DNA from: JAEUIE01 sp046350055
Lineage (GTDB): Bacteria; Planctomycetota; Planctomycetia; Gemmatales; HRBIN36
Reading direction: 5' to 3'
DNA: 64,000 bases
Assembly (NCBI GenBank): GCA_046350055.1
Contig: JAXMBC010000001.1
Coordinates: 2,170,001 to 2,234,000 of the forward strand
This document shows positions 44,001 to 52,132 of the stretch, one piece after another; the stretch's first letter is position 1; each line of letters opens with the position of its first letter. The notes beneath the pieces were generated by a model. The model searched no databases. It was given only the letters and a program-made list of their open reading frames with translations, and was not told where the DNA came from. A program made the position numbers and the translations under genes.

Positions 44001-46038
44001 CCCCCACTCCGGCATTGGCCACGTTCACGACCAGTCCGCCAGTGGTATCTGTGATGTTGATCTTGCCACCACCAGTGTTCGCTGTCAGGCTGGTTGTGGC
44101 GTTAATCTCCAGCGGACCGCCATTGCCTAGCGTCCCGGCCCCGCTCACCAGCAACGTAATGTTCGCAGCAACTACATCTGCCACGCCGGCATCACCAGCC
44201 TGGCTGGTGATGCTGCCGCCATTAGTCGCTGTCAGCGTCACATTGCCCGTGCCTGCAGTTACCAGACCGACAGCAAAGCCATTAGCAACATCAATGATGT
44301 TGATGTTTCCGCCGGCTGTGCTGGCATTCACCGTGTCGGCTTCGATCTCCAGTGCAGTCCCGTTACCAATGGTGCTGCCGCCGCCTGTGGCATTCAGCGT
44401 CAGCGTACCGGCAATGGCCAGAACATCAGCGATTCCCGGGTCGCTTCCTTCACCAGTAATGCTGCCACCAAAGGCTTGCAGGTTGACGTTGCCCAAGGTA
44501 ACAACCAGGGTGACGACGAGATTGCCTGTCTGATCAACAAAGATGTTGCCAATGTTGTTGACAACATCGAGTGTTCCGGCGAGCTGGGTTTCAATCGCTC
44601 CGTTCGCGCCAGTGCCAACGCCAGTGTTACTCACGATGGAAAGCGTCTGGGCTGCAATATTGTTAGTGGCACCATTGCCATCGAGCACCGCACCACCGCT
44701 GGCAATCAGAGTGACCAGATCCCCTGTGGCGGTAAGGGTGCCGATGGTGAGATCACCGGTGCTGGCTGTCAGTTGTATGTTCCGTCCGGTTCCACCTGCC
44801 GTGATATTGCCAGTTGTCAACGCCCCACCAGCAGTGATGATCACTTCACCATCGGTGGTGATAAAGTTTGTCACCGTGACACTGTTGGTTTCGTTGATAA
44901 ACACGCCGCCGGTTGCGCCTACGGTGGGAGTCAGAGTGTTTGCATTGGTATTGATCGGGTTCAGGGAAGTACCGATGCTAGAACCACTGTTCAGAGTCAC
45001 CACGTTACCTTGCAGGAGGCCCGTTGCGGTACCAGTGATGACAGTGCTGGCGGTAGCCGTGATGTTGCCCGTCGTTACCAGGCTGCTGCTGACATCGATG
45101 CTTTCGGCAGTGAAAATGGCATCGAAGCCACCGATGTTGAGGGGGCCATTCAGGTTGATAGTGTCTGTATCGTCATCACCATTCACTACCAGTCCGGAGC
45201 TGAAATCAACAGCAGCGGTCATGCCGCTACCAGCATTGAATACATCATCGCTGCTGAACATGTTGACTGTAAGGCCAGCAGTCGGATTCTGGAAGATGGT
45301 CGTCTCGAAGCTGCCGTTGAGGCTACGCAACTGGCTGATGCCGTTGCCGGTGACGCCATCGTCTTCCAGGACGGCCTGGTCGGCATTGAAGGTCAGATTG
45401 ATGTCCAGGTTGGTATAGAGTGTACCACTGATATCCACCGGCTCGAGGTTGATGAACTGGTATATTTCGCTGTCGAACAGGATGACACCACTGTTGCTGT
45501 CGAAGTGGTTGACACTGGCATTGGCGACTGTGCTGCCGCCGGTGATGATGAGCTTGTCGCCGGGAGGTGTGATGGGATCGCCACCATCAAAACTGACGAT
45601 ATGAGAGAAATTGCCCAGCGAACGGTTGATGGTCATGACATCATTGCCATCGAGGGCGTTGAAGATGATCTGGCTGCCAGGTACCGAAGTAAAGGGTATG
45701 GTAATGCTGCTGGTAAAGTTGAAGCCGGTCGAAGGGACTGACGAGAAAAACAGGTTCGCTGGATCAGCGTTGGTGATGATCCATTGGCTGTTAGCGTTAT
45801 CGGAATAGATGGTGAGGTTATCGTTGTTGAATCCACTTACGCCATCGCCGCCATCGGTGATGATCAGATCGTTGGTCAGAATGTCGAGATTGACGTAGGT
45901 GACAGCTGGAGTGAGACGATCTTCGAGGGATTCAAGCCCAAGCCTGGTACGGTGGAAGTGAGGAGTCTTTTTAAGGGGAGGAGCAATTCGGGAAGAACGA
46001 CGCAGCCAGTGAGCCAACGCGCGGCGAAGAATCGACAT
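38089..46038 (-). CDS. Giant repetitive surface protein with LEPR-XLL-type start and RTX-like end
   Basis: 2649 residues on the minus strand. A basic N-terminus leads to LGLESLEDRLTPAVTYV (residues 34-50), the planctomycete LEPR-XLL-type sorting signature seen on very large exported proteins. Most of the rest is made of imperfect beta-helix-like repeats very rich in Gly, Thr, Asn, Val and Ala (TTGNITATASTVITGTA). Around residues 1990-2130 short repeats of the form FTVNGTGAGLLTASGDDGND appear, and residues about 2520-2570 contain GGxGxD-type RTX calcium-binding repeats (GGLGNDILIGNEGDD). Ca-dependent folding outside the cell is likely. Role is probably adhesion or cell-surface structure; no enzyme domain is seen. 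Confidence 0.9.
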   Translation of the reverse strand: MSILRRALAHWLRRSSRIAPPLKKTPHFHRTRLGLESLEDRLTPAVTYVNLDILTNDLIITDGGDGVSGFNNDNLTIYSDNANSQWIITNADPANLFFSSVPSTGFNFTSSITIPFTSVPGSQIIFNALDGNDVMTINRSLGNFSHIVSFDGGDPITPPGDKLIITGGSTVANASVNHFDSNSGVILFDSEIYQFINLEPVDISGTLYTNLDINLTFNADQAVLEDDGVTGNGISQLRSLNGSFETTIFQNPTAGLTVNMFSSDDVFNAGSGMTAAVDFSSGLVVNGDDDTDTINLNGPLNIGGFDAIFTAESIDVSSSLVTTGNITATASTVITGTATGLLQGNVVTLNSGSSIGTSLNPINTNANTLTPTVGATGGVFINETNSVTVTNFITTDGEVIITAGGALTTGNITAGGTGRNIQLTASTGDLTIGTLTATGDLVTLIASGGAVLDGNGATNNIAAQTLSIVSNTGVGTGANGAIETQLAGTLDVVNNIGNIFVDQTGNLVVTLVVTLGNVNLQAFGGSITGEGSDPGIADVLAIAGTLTLNATGGGSTIGNGTALEIEADTVNASTAGGNINIIDVANGFAVGLVTAGTGNVTLTATNGGSITSQAGDAGVADVVAANITLLVSGAGTLGNGGPLEINATTSLTANTGGGKINITDTTGGLVVNVANAGVGDVTLTALNGNLTALTPNNNVADVVGNVVILNATGTGTIGLAGPVFVETICNVLNSSTVNQTQWISELSGGAAIGLVTAGAGNVVLQLTNGGSFTSQTLDNVADVVGATLIFRAPSGGGYGVSFANPLEINGTTLNATIPLASIGMWFRDTAGGLAVAQATTVNNPITLQTLGGNLILTTVNAGTSIVRLDAAGSVTGTPGGTPDVLANNFRVNATAGITLETQVNNLAFGNTGGAVQIANSGALSIANTLGLATSSNTGTTTSVSASSPLTITVNTSSAGTLTLTAGEIADSPACADDLTVNPGVTVSSTAGDVVLRAGDDIITGAGSVVSAFGSAILTAGFGDLDACGDLLLNGTINAGTSIQLSAITNVCIGALSVPGGLVSVTSVTGAIIDCNDPPAGTLNITADRLLLAAATGIGSAGAIGTIETNVNFMEAQTNTGGIFLADQGSFDVGSVDAGYFGIRNDGATGDINVSAAGTIRILNNGEIIRGPGLVTVTTGVDLITSGANPTTPNYQTAVASFNGSIVLNLGRDGIFGLSNGDGDLFNDFGDIRAAFDVTITAGRDVIVNENTYVDAGMSTISGNMVITTGRDIRILQTNTRDSRIATTGGTITLTTGPGGEFELNTGNSQVPPTNNLYGLRTDLINGATFGGPGGDIIINADDVEIVDIEDVINAGGARVTIRPVTAGRSIDLGTNGTGTNLGLTDYELDRIVAGVVTIGSATTGPISVTNSISPTQFNTLHLVTPNTISSTVAGTLAIANLAAEGSSVTLTNTNTVGTLAGTTTGGAFSFTNGVLLTIGTVDGVVGITTAGGAVNLTSPDLAITQSISSGAGNVNLLATPNNAVIGVGTNVGTLGVTYGISNAELALINSTGTISIGDGANTGGMQVAASETVGPASLAGKNLTLVTGQDITVLGSLTGANFLSLNAGVNVNLTAAGTLGATLLAINFGQNNAGGIATIAGTLQSPNAVSLFGGGGDDTVLLIFTSPTALPAAGVVADGFIGNDLLDGPDFNQLFTLTSANAGTLAAEGGAYQGTINFSSFENLAGGSANDRFLFLAGGSVAGNIDGTAGGINKLDYTQYGSAVVVNLQTSTATAIGGTFANINTFCGYSTPGICSDFIGADVNNDWQITAVDAGTINAIPFMGFGNLFGGTQLDAFTFGTAGQLNCNIDGGAGVNTITGNDVGHTYSITGVNSGAIDTLFIGSVAPILPGLVPLPKNILTPAAPATRFTNVQNLAAGSGDDRFFFLIPGTLAGTINGGSGNNTLYGDNAGRTYTVTGGGTGTVSGVLPAGYTNVQNLIGGTGNDTFNVNSIGAVNTIIAGVQGSDTFTVANTGTGTLTLCGGDDGDFFTINNTGTGSVVATGDNGVDTFAVNNTTGPVTLNGNLGNDLFTVNGTGAGLLTASGDDGNDDFQVNNVGVGGADLFGNAGTDRFAVRAITGVTNINGSADGELANIGSSATVIALGVGNLDGILAVLNLDMGSGATTINIGDQTAAAANTSVEVTNSSITGFAPAVINYAAASGAGDSLALNLFGSNLGDTFNVRSTLVNPANPSGTVTTIQGGTGNDRFNLGSITNLLDGLLGRLNVQGNSGTADQVCFLDQGQTIAYNYILAATTFTRTGGAVTIPAITYGGMELFKAEAGSADDNFVVQAIGATTSADVNGNGGDDQFQITANTANALVASLTTNLRGGNGRDRFFVQSTAAATPGKVNMIGEADNDQFSFPNGGLLANGCIDGGTGIDTLDYSTRSTAALVNLRPTAISNTTPLTPGQQRPGTTTPGLPAGVLGLRNQTASGLFNGALNLPGAAGRIVMANATNSTIENVVGSALADAFFGAGEANRFEGRLGNDYAFGGLGNDILIGNEGDDSVFGEAGNDTIYGAAGADAMYGGTGFDTLLIDNCNDVRIGFRGSDRALDVGGLGAVDGGVIDLVKRVPPLTGAINDPRINFSNIPLEVFQTLLALRPVTIPMVI
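38310..38490 (-). repeat. RTX (hemolysin-type) calcium-binding repeats in the giant gene
   Basis: On the minus strand the codons give about six nonapeptide units, for example GLGNDILIG, NEGDDSVFG, EAGNDTIYG, AAGADAMYG, GTGFDTLLI. Each has the GGxGxDxLx layout that binds calcium in a parallel beta roll. Confidence 0.88.
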
Positions 46039-46234
46039 GGAACACCCTGGTGAAGACGCAAATGATGATGAGCAAAGGTAGTGCGCAGCCTGCGGTCAGG
46101 CAGGGGAAACGCTGCCACACTCTAGCATAGGGTAGGTCAACCGCCTAGCAGGCTTCTCTATCTTCTCCAGATTTACTAAATAGCCTAACTTAATGGGGTG
46201 AGTTCCGTCGGAATAATCGGTACAAGTGGTAAGG

Positions 46235-47746
46235 TTATGCACGAAACGGTTTGATTGCCCCATAGAATTGGCGGTACCGTTCATAGATCTCATGATACCG
46301 CTTTACCTCACTCCTCACTGGCTGAATCTCCTCGGTTACGCGAATCGTGGCAGCACAAGCTTCCGGCACAGCTTGATACGCACCGGTGCCAACCATCGCG
46401 AGAAGAGCAACGCCGAGGGCGGGGCCTTCCTGGGTGTTGATCTGGGCGACGGTTTGGCCATAGATATTAGCCTGCAGTTGCCGCCAAAATGCCGACCGTG
46501 CACCGCCACCACTCAGGCGTATCTGGCTTGCCTGTACTCCCAGCGTACGCATTATTTCCAGACAGTCGCGCATGGCGAAGGTAATGCCTTCGACTACTGC
46601 ACGAGCCAGGTGAGCGCGTGTGTGACGGACCGTCAGGCCGACCCATGCCCCACGGGCATTGGGGTCACTATATGGATGGCGTTCACCAGTAAGGTACGGT
46701 GCGAAGAGAAGCCCTTCGCAACCAGAAGGGACGGACTCTACTTCACTCATCAGCAGGTCATAGGGATCGACACCTTTCTGCCTGGCCTGCGCTACCAGAT
46801 CGCCACAGAACTGATTGCGGAACCACTGAAGTGAACCGCCGGCAGAGAGTACTACACCCATCTGGTGCCAGGCCCCAGCCACAGCATGGCATAGCGTATG
46901 TACCTTGCCTTCGGGATGCGTTTCAGGCTTGACCGAATGACCAAAAACCACACCACTCGTACCCATCGTGGCACTGAGAATGCCGGGCATGACGATGCCA
47001 TTCCCTACGGCACTCGCTGCCTGATCGCCCGCACCGCCTACAACGGGAATGCCTGCGGGGAGTCCCAGTTCTGTTGCAGCAGATGCTGACAGGGCACCGG
47101 TTACTTCGTGCGACTCAACACAACGCGGCATCAGCCCGGCATCCAGTCCGAGTTTACTCATCAACCCTGTGTGCCAGCGGCGTTCCACCACGTTCAGCAA
47201 CAACGTGCCCGAAGCATCGCTTACTTCACTTGCCAGTTCACCTGTGAGCCGAAGTCGCAGATAGTCCTTGGGCAGCAGCACATGCTTCAGCTTGGCGTAG
47301 TGCTGCGGTTCATGGTCGCGGAGCCAGAGTATCTTCGGAGCGGTGAATCCGGTGAAGGCGGGGTTGCTGACCATCTGGATAAGGGCTGCTCGACCCCCCG
47401 CTGCCGCTTCGATGGCTTCACACTGCTTCTGGGTCCGCTGATCGTTCCAGAGCAATGCAGGTCGCAGTACATGGTGACCCGCATCGAGGAACACCGAGCC
47501 ATGCATCTGACCAGAAAGCCCGATGCCCTTCACTTCGATAGCCTTGATACCTGCTTTTGCCAGAGCATCTCGAGCGCTCTGGCAGGCACTCTGCCACCAG
47601 TCAGCTGGGTTCTGTTCCGACCAGCCAGGCTGTGGATGACTGATGGGATGCTCCGCTGTTGCGGTGGCCAGTATCGTGCCATCTGCACGGCAAACAAGAG
47701 ACTTGGTGCCGCTGGTGCCGAGGTCAATGCCGAGATACGCACTCAT
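46235..47746 (-). CDS. xylB: Xylulokinase (FGGY family)
   Basis: About 503 residues from the ATG at 47746; a GTG at 47758 overlaps the upstream stop as GTGA and is also possible. MSAYLGIDLGTSGTKSLV is the phosphate loop, GLSGQMHGSV and LLWNDQRT are the substrate signature, SDASGTLLLNV and GGAGDQAASAVGNG the second half, GGGARSAFWRQLQANIYG the adenosine pocket. It phosphorylates D-xylulose to xylulose 5-phosphate. It follows the PVC cytochrome gene with virtually no gap, which suggests that both belong to one sugar-use operon. Confidence 0.94.
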   Translation of the reverse strand: MSAYLGIDLGTSGTKSLVCRADGTILATATAEHPISHPQPGWSEQNPADWWQSACQSARDALAKAGIKAIEVKGIGLSGQMHGSVFLDAGHHVLRPALLWNDQRTQKQCEAIEAAAGGRAALIQMVSNPAFTGFTAPKILWLRDHEPQHYAKLKHVLLPKDYLRLRLTGELASEVSDASGTLLLNVVERRWHTGLMSKLGLDAGLMPRCVESHEVTGALSASAATELGLPAGIPVVGGAGDQAASAVGNGIVMPGILSATMGTSGVVFGHSVKPETHPEGKVHTLCHAVAGAWHQMGVVLSAGGSLQWFRNQFCGDLVAQARQKGVDPYDLLMSEVESVPSGCEGLLFAPYLTGERHPYSDPNARGAWVGLTVRHTRAHLARAVVEGITFAMRDCLEIMRTLGVQASQIRLSGGGARSAFWRQLQANIYGQTVAQINTQEGPALGVALLAMVGTGAYQAVPEACAATIRVTEEIQPVRSEVKRYHEIYERYRQFYGAIKPFRA

Positions 47747-47754
47747 GAAGAGAC

Positions 47755-50670
47755 TCACTTCTTTCGCAATTGGAGCAGATACTGTATGACATCAGCCACA
47801 TCCTGTGGCTTCAGTTGTTCATCCAGCGTGTCGGGCATGAGCGACTTGCCGGTGCTGGTCATTTCGTCGATGTCGCTGCGAGACACCAGCTCTTCCACCC
47901 CCTCGGCCCGTTTCAGCGTGATGCTGTTGGCATTCTCGCTGGCGATGATGCCGGTAAGCGTGCGACCTGACTTGGTGACGATGACATAGTTAATGTAACG
48001 AGGATCCACCTCACGATGGGGGTCGAGGATGTCAGTGAGAAGTACATCCCTGGTCTTGTTTCCCAGCGCACCTAGTAGATCAGGCCCGACGGCATGACCC
48101 TTGCCTTCGAGCACATGACAGCTGGCACAGTGCTTGGCGAAGTGCAGCTTCCCTGCTTCGACACTGGTGGTGTTGCTGAGCGACGATTGGTAACGATCGA
48201 TGACTTGCTGCCGCGTAGTGTTGGACAACTTCGCTTGCAACGCCTTGGCTCGCTTCTGGATGCTGGCGTTGCGTGAGCGTAGCAGTTGCTCCCGTCGGGT
48301 TGCATCGAGTTGTTGCCAAGGCAATTGCCCCGCTTCGGCTCGCGTTAGCAGTGCTTCTACATAGCGTGGTCGACCCAGCAGCACTTCCTGCACTTCCCGC
48401 CGTACCGCTGGTGTTTGCTGGGGCCAGAGGTTTAGCAGCAGTTCCGCAATGGCTGGGTCGTCGTAGGTCTTCAGAGCTTGGAGCACCTGTTGCTGCAACT
48501 CCACCGGACTGGTGGGGGCAAGGTGTGTTGTGAAGACAGCCTTCGTTTCGTTCCAGGGGAAGTAACTGAGGACCACGAGGGCATCACGATCGTCCTGATC
48601 CTTATGATCTTGCAAATAGCGCATCACGCGCTCGTGTCCGGACGGCAGGGCCAGGCAGAAGTCCTTCCCCAGCCCTCTAAGCGTACTCAAATGCTGAGAA
48701 TACCATGCATCCGCCAGAGTCTTCGACAGTTCCTCGTCCTTCAGCAGCGCTTCTACCGACGCTCGTTTACGAACAATGCCTGCGAGGCGGGTCATGAGCG
48801 TGGTGGGTATCGATTGATTGTGAAAGACACTTTGGTTGCTTCGTTCCAGCAGACCCTTTAACATTTCCAATTCCATGCCTGCCGTCGAAGACAAGAGTGC
48901 CGCCTCCATCCAGGCATCCATGGGCTTGTTGCATAGAAGCGAGAATAGCCTGCGTTTCCCAGAAGGCGAGAGCTTCATCGATCCCACGCACAGTGCCAAT
49001 TGATAGTGAACGTGGGTGTCAGGTGACCAAGCGAGTTGTTCGAGATCGAAAAACAGGTCCTCCACGCTCTCCAGTTGTTCACATTGCAGCAACGCAAAGA
49101 GTTGATGTACCGCCTTGTTGTTCAATCTGAGCAAGTCTTGCAGGTCATGCTTCGTGACAAGTTGATGGTTCGCCAGCAACCACCACGCTTCGAGATAGTT
49201 CGATGAAGAGGACTTCACCACGCTTCGTACTTGCTGAAGCAGTTCTGGCGTTAGGCTCTTCTCCATCAATAAGCGAAACGCGGTATTGCGTTGCCAGCGA
49301 ATGGTTGAATTCAATTCCGCGATGAGTCGCCCCCTGCCCACGTTTGCAGGTATTGGTGGATCCTTTCCAGATGGAGACTGTCCCCTCTCCTTCACCCGCC
49401 AGATACGGCCCCGTTCCCTGCTGTTCAGATTCCACTTTGCCTTGATGTCCTCCGGCAGAGACAACGGCGTCTCGATAATTTCGCGATAGAAGTCCGCCAC
49501 GTAGAGGGAGCCATCCGGGCCGGTGTGCAGAAACACCGGGCGGAACCAGGTATCGGTGCTGGCAAGAAACTCGCAGTCCTTGTCGTGCCGCTGGGCAACA
49601 TACGTGGACCCGCTAGGTACGAGCACATCGCGGTGAATAAGGTTGTTAGCCGGGTCGCAGACGAAGACGTTGCCTTGGTACTTCGCAGGCAACCCGCCAT
49701 CGTCCCACACTGCCAGCCCGCAAGCCGAGGTGATATAGCCGCCGGGCACCAGCTCGGTGCTGGGAAAGCGTTTGGCATCGTCACTTCCCGCCCGCCGCGT
49801 GGTGCGTTCCAGCCGCCAGGTTTCGAAGGGACTCAGACGGAAGACTCGGGCAGCTGCTCCGTGGTCAGGAATATCCAGCGTCGTGGCAGGAACCGTCAGG
49901 TCAGGCTGACGCTTCAAGTAGTGATGTGGCAGAACGATGTGCCGAAGGTGCTGGCTGTTGGTGCACGTCAGCCAATGTCCACTTGCCGTGACCGCCAGGC
50001 CATATTGTCCACCACCGGAACAAGGTTCCAGGCTGCCGGGTACATCGGGCTTGAATCGGAAGTGCATTCCACGCAGTTGTACCACTGGTGCATCGGGTTT
50101 CTCGACGGAACGCACCGGACTATCGTTGCCACCATTGCAGCCATACACCCATCCATCGTAATGCAACTGCAGGCCGTTGATCATCTGCTGGATGTTGCTG
50201 TTACCAAAGCCAGTGTAAAGGACTCGCTTCTCACCTTTTGCGTTGATGAAAAGAAGATCAGGCGCATCGCCCACGAGCATGCCATCCCGCCAGGGTGTGA
50301 TGCCGCAGGGGAAACGCAACCCCTCAGCAAAGATGGTTGCTGATTCATACCGGCCATCGCCATCCAGGTCCTGGAGCTTCTTGATACGGCCCGGAAAGTT
50401 AGGTTTCCCCTCGCCGCGTCCCCCATTGGGATAACCACGCATCTCTACGACGTAGAGATCACCCCGGGCATCAAAACAGAAGCAGACCGGATCGACCACC
50501 TCGGGCTCAGCTGCGACCAGTTCAATGGTGAACTGTGGATCCAGCTTGAAGGTGGCGTGTTCCTCCGCCGGGCTGAGTGCTACGCGCTGATCGGGTTTGT
50601 TTCGAGGCGCTTCCTGGGCCGGTGAGGCTACGACGCAGCAAAACAGAACAAGGAGAGTTATTCGCATCAT
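47755..50670 (-). CDS. PVC-type beta-propeller / HEAT / c-type cytochrome protein
   Basis: About 971 residues from the ATG at 50670, which opens a signal peptide (RITLLVLFCCVVASPAQ). Residues 30-400 form the membrane-bound dehydrogenase-type propeller typical of planctomycetes and verrucomicrobia (DPVCFCFDARGDLYVVEMRGYP, DGSLYVADFYREIIETPLS). Helical HEAT-like repeats fill the middle. The C-terminal domain has CASCH (haem c attachment) near residue 835, followed by VGPDLLGALGNKTRDVLLTDILDPHREVDP, the conserved PVC end. It probably oxidises a sugar or alcohol in the periplasm; its coupling to xylulokinase supports a sugar. The reaction is unproven. Confidence 0.9.
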   Translation of the reverse strand: MMRITLLVLFCCVVASPAQEAPRNKPDQRVALSPAEEHATFKLDPQFTIELVAAEPEVVDPVCFCFDARGDLYVVEMRGYPNGGRGEGKPNFPGRIKKLQDLDGDGRYESATIFAEGLRFPCGITPWRDGMLVGDAPDLLFINAKGEKRVLYTGFGNSNIQQMINGLQLHYDGWVYGCNGGNDSPVRSVEKPDAPVVQLRGMHFRFKPDVPGSLEPCSGGGQYGLAVTASGHWLTCTNSQHLRHIVLPHHYLKRQPDLTVPATTLDIPDHGAAARVFRLSPFETWRLERTTRRAGSDDAKRFPSTELVPGGYITSACGLAVWDDGGLPAKYQGNVFVCDPANNLIHRDVLVPSGSTYVAQRHDKDCEFLASTDTWFRPVFLHTGPDGSLYVADFYREIIETPLSLPEDIKAKWNLNSRERGRIWRVKERGQSPSGKDPPIPANVGRGRLIAELNSTIRWQRNTAFRLLMEKSLTPELLQQVRSVVKSSSSNYLEAWWLLANHQLVTKHDLQDLLRLNNKAVHQLFALLQCEQLESVEDLFFDLEQLAWSPDTHVHYQLALCVGSMKLSPSGKRRLFSLLCNKPMDAWMEAALLSSTAGMELEMLKGLLERSNQSVFHNQSIPTTLMTRLAGIVRKRASVEALLKDEELSKTLADAWYSQHLSTLRGLGKDFCLALPSGHERVMRYLQDHKDQDDRDALVVLSYFPWNETKAVFTTHLAPTSPVELQQQVLQALKTYDDPAIAELLLNLWPQQTPAVRREVQEVLLGRPRYVEALLTRAEAGQLPWQQLDATRREQLLRSRNASIQKRAKALQAKLSNTTRQQVIDRYQSSLSNTTSVEAGKLHFAKHCASCHVLEGKGHAVGPDLLGALGNKTRDVLLTDILDPHREVDPRYINYVIVTKSGRTLTGIIASENANSITLKRAEGVEELVSRSDIDEMTSTGKSLMPDTLDEQLKPQDVADVIQYLLQLRKK

Positions 50671-50706
50671 GGTAAGTGCATCTGTGGTGAAGCCTGCAAC
50701 ATAACA

Positions 50707-50731
50707 CAAAACCGTCAGGATGTCCTGACGG
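50707..50731 (-). terminator. Rho-independent terminator behind the DedA gene
   Basis: CCGTCAGGA and TCCTGACGG form a 9-base stem with a 2-base loop, followed on the minus strand by TTTTGTGTT. It separates the DedA gene from the PVC cytochrome operon. Confidence 0.8.
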
Positions 50732-50757
50732 CAATAGCGATTTCTTGAGACGTCTGG

Positions 50758-51495
50758 CTAGCTGCTTGGGGATGTTCCTGTCGTAGCTGAGGCTGTGACA
50801 GCGTCCTGCAGCACTGCCGCCGCATTTGCAGCTGTTACTGGCAGTTGCCCGGCTTCTTCCATCTTCTGATGCTGCTTTTCCTCTGCTGCGGCCTCTTCTT
50901 TTTCCTTGCGTCGCATCCAGCGGAAGTAGAGTGCGATGGCAAGCAGTAATAGTGCCAGCAACACCAGCAGCAGAATGACATTCTGGGCCTGATGAATATT
51001 GGCGATGATCGCATTGATCCAGTCGGCTGCGTAGTACCCACCGAAGAAGAAGAAAGTCACGAGTGGAATCGAAGAGATGGCATCAGCCAGGCAGAAGCGT
51101 TCGATGGGATACTGGATGACACCCGCTGTGATAAAGACAGCAGTACGCCAGCCTGGGATCAGGCGTGCGCTGAGCATAAACAAGATGCCCCGCTGCTGAA
51201 ATTTCTCTGCGAAGATCTGTACTCGTTCGGGTTTGAGCAACTTCTGCACCCAGGGTTTGCTCATCAACCGCGGGCCTCCCAGGCGTCCCACCATGTAGAG
51301 CAGGAGATCGGTTCCAAGCACAGCACCAATGCAGAAGAGCCAGCTGAGTACCAGCAGTGCATCTGGATTGTTGTGTACCCACGCACCAAGGGTAGCAACT
51401 GCTACTTCCTCGGGGATCAACGGAATCAATCCGACGCCGGTGACAAAGATCCACCCGACGATCACCGAATACACATAGAATGCAGCGAGATTCAA
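50758..51495 (-). CDS. DedA-family (SNARE-associated) membrane protein
   Basis: 245 residues. The family core is clear: GLIPLIPEEVAVATLGAWV near the start, GTDLLLYMVGRLGG, and the amphipathic segment KFQQRGILFMLSARLIPGWRTAVFITAG with its conserved Arg and Pro-Gly. Two further helices follow (IPLVTFFFFGGYY; VILLLVLLALLLLAIALYF), then a charged Lys/Glu/Gln tail. DedA proteins are half-transporters linked to recycling of undecaprenyl phosphate and phospholipid scrambling. The charged tail is longer than in most members. Confidence 0.92.
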   Translation of the reverse strand: MNLAAFYVYSVIVGWIFVTGVGLIPLIPEEVAVATLGAWVHNNPDALLVLSWLFCIGAVLGTDLLLYMVGRLGGPRLMSKPWVQKLLKPERVQIFAEKFQQRGILFMLSARLIPGWRTAVFITAGVIQYPIERFCLADAISSIPLVTFFFFGGYYAADWINAIIANIHQAQNVILLLVLLALLLLAIALYFRWMRRKEKEEAAAEEKQHQKMEEAGQLPVTAANAAAVLQDAVTASATTGTSPSS

Positions 51496-51575
51496 TGCCT
51501 GTTCCTGGAGGAAAACGGAGGACGGCGCAGCAGGTCGTACTCTAGTTCATTCGTTCAGGTCCAAGGCGTATTGTA

Positions 51576-52067
51576 TTAATCCGCCTCAAGATCATTTTCG
51601 GATAGCACAGTGAAACCCTGCTGGCTGAGCACCTGATGAGCGGTCTCATGGGAATCAATGTGCAAGGCCAGTACCGGGCGATGACTGGCACTGCCTACCA
51701 GCAGCGGGTAGGCATAGTGAATATTGATTTCCGCTCCCAGCAGGGCCTTGCAGATCATCCCCACAGGCGACTTGCCCTGAGGCAACTGTACCAGAAGCAG
51801 GTCACACTCAATGAAAGGCAGTTTAGCCTGCTTCAGTGTTTCTACCGCTCGCTCAGGATCGCTCAGGATCATACGGATAACGGCACAGTCAGCGGAATCG
51901 ACGACTGACATGGCGACGATGCGATTGTTGGCCGCTTCGAGACGACGCACCAGGTCAAGCAATGCTCCCACCCGGTTTTCCAGGAAGATGCTGAACTGCC
52001 GAACGCCGGGATATTCCCGGCCTCGTAGCGTGCTCAAACCTGTTCCGCCTTCTTCACCAAACGTCAT
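51576..52067 (-). CDS. ACT-domain protein (two ACT modules)
   Basis: About 163 residues from the ATG at 52067, which has GAGG nine bases upstream; an ATG at 52085 is possible. Two ACT modules: residues about 25-95 (QFSIFLENRVGALLDLVRRLEAAN, IVAMSVVDSADCAVIRMILSD) and about 95-160 (LLLVQLPQGKSPVGMICKALLGAEINIHYAYPLL). Free-standing double ACT proteins bind amino acids and act as sensors or regulators. A regulatory partner is not evident. Confidence 0.85.
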   Translation of the reverse strand: MTFGEEGGTGLSTLRGREYPGVRQFSIFLENRVGALLDLVRRLEAANNRIVAMSVVDSADCAVIRMILSDPERAVETLKQAKLPFIECDLLLVQLPQGKSPVGMICKALLGAEINIHYAYPLLVGSASHRPVLALHIDSHETAHQVLSQQGFTVLSENDLEAD

Positions 52068-52132
52068 CGAAACTGACCTCGCCATCCGATGCCATCATAT
52101 CAGGGAATTACCCTCGTCGCCAAGCGCAAGTG

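Noticed and set aside
44476..45741. 421-residue plus-strand open frame
   Set aside because: It lies antisense within the repetitive giant gene, has no ribosome site or family features and reflects codon repetition. The same applies to 40300-41106, 43291-43992, 43850-44533 and 44543-45418.
38310..46000. Short repeats resembling a CRISPR array
   Set aside because: The repeats are coding, imperfect, of variable spacing, and belong to beta-helix and RTX units; there are no identical repeats with unique spacers and no cas genes.
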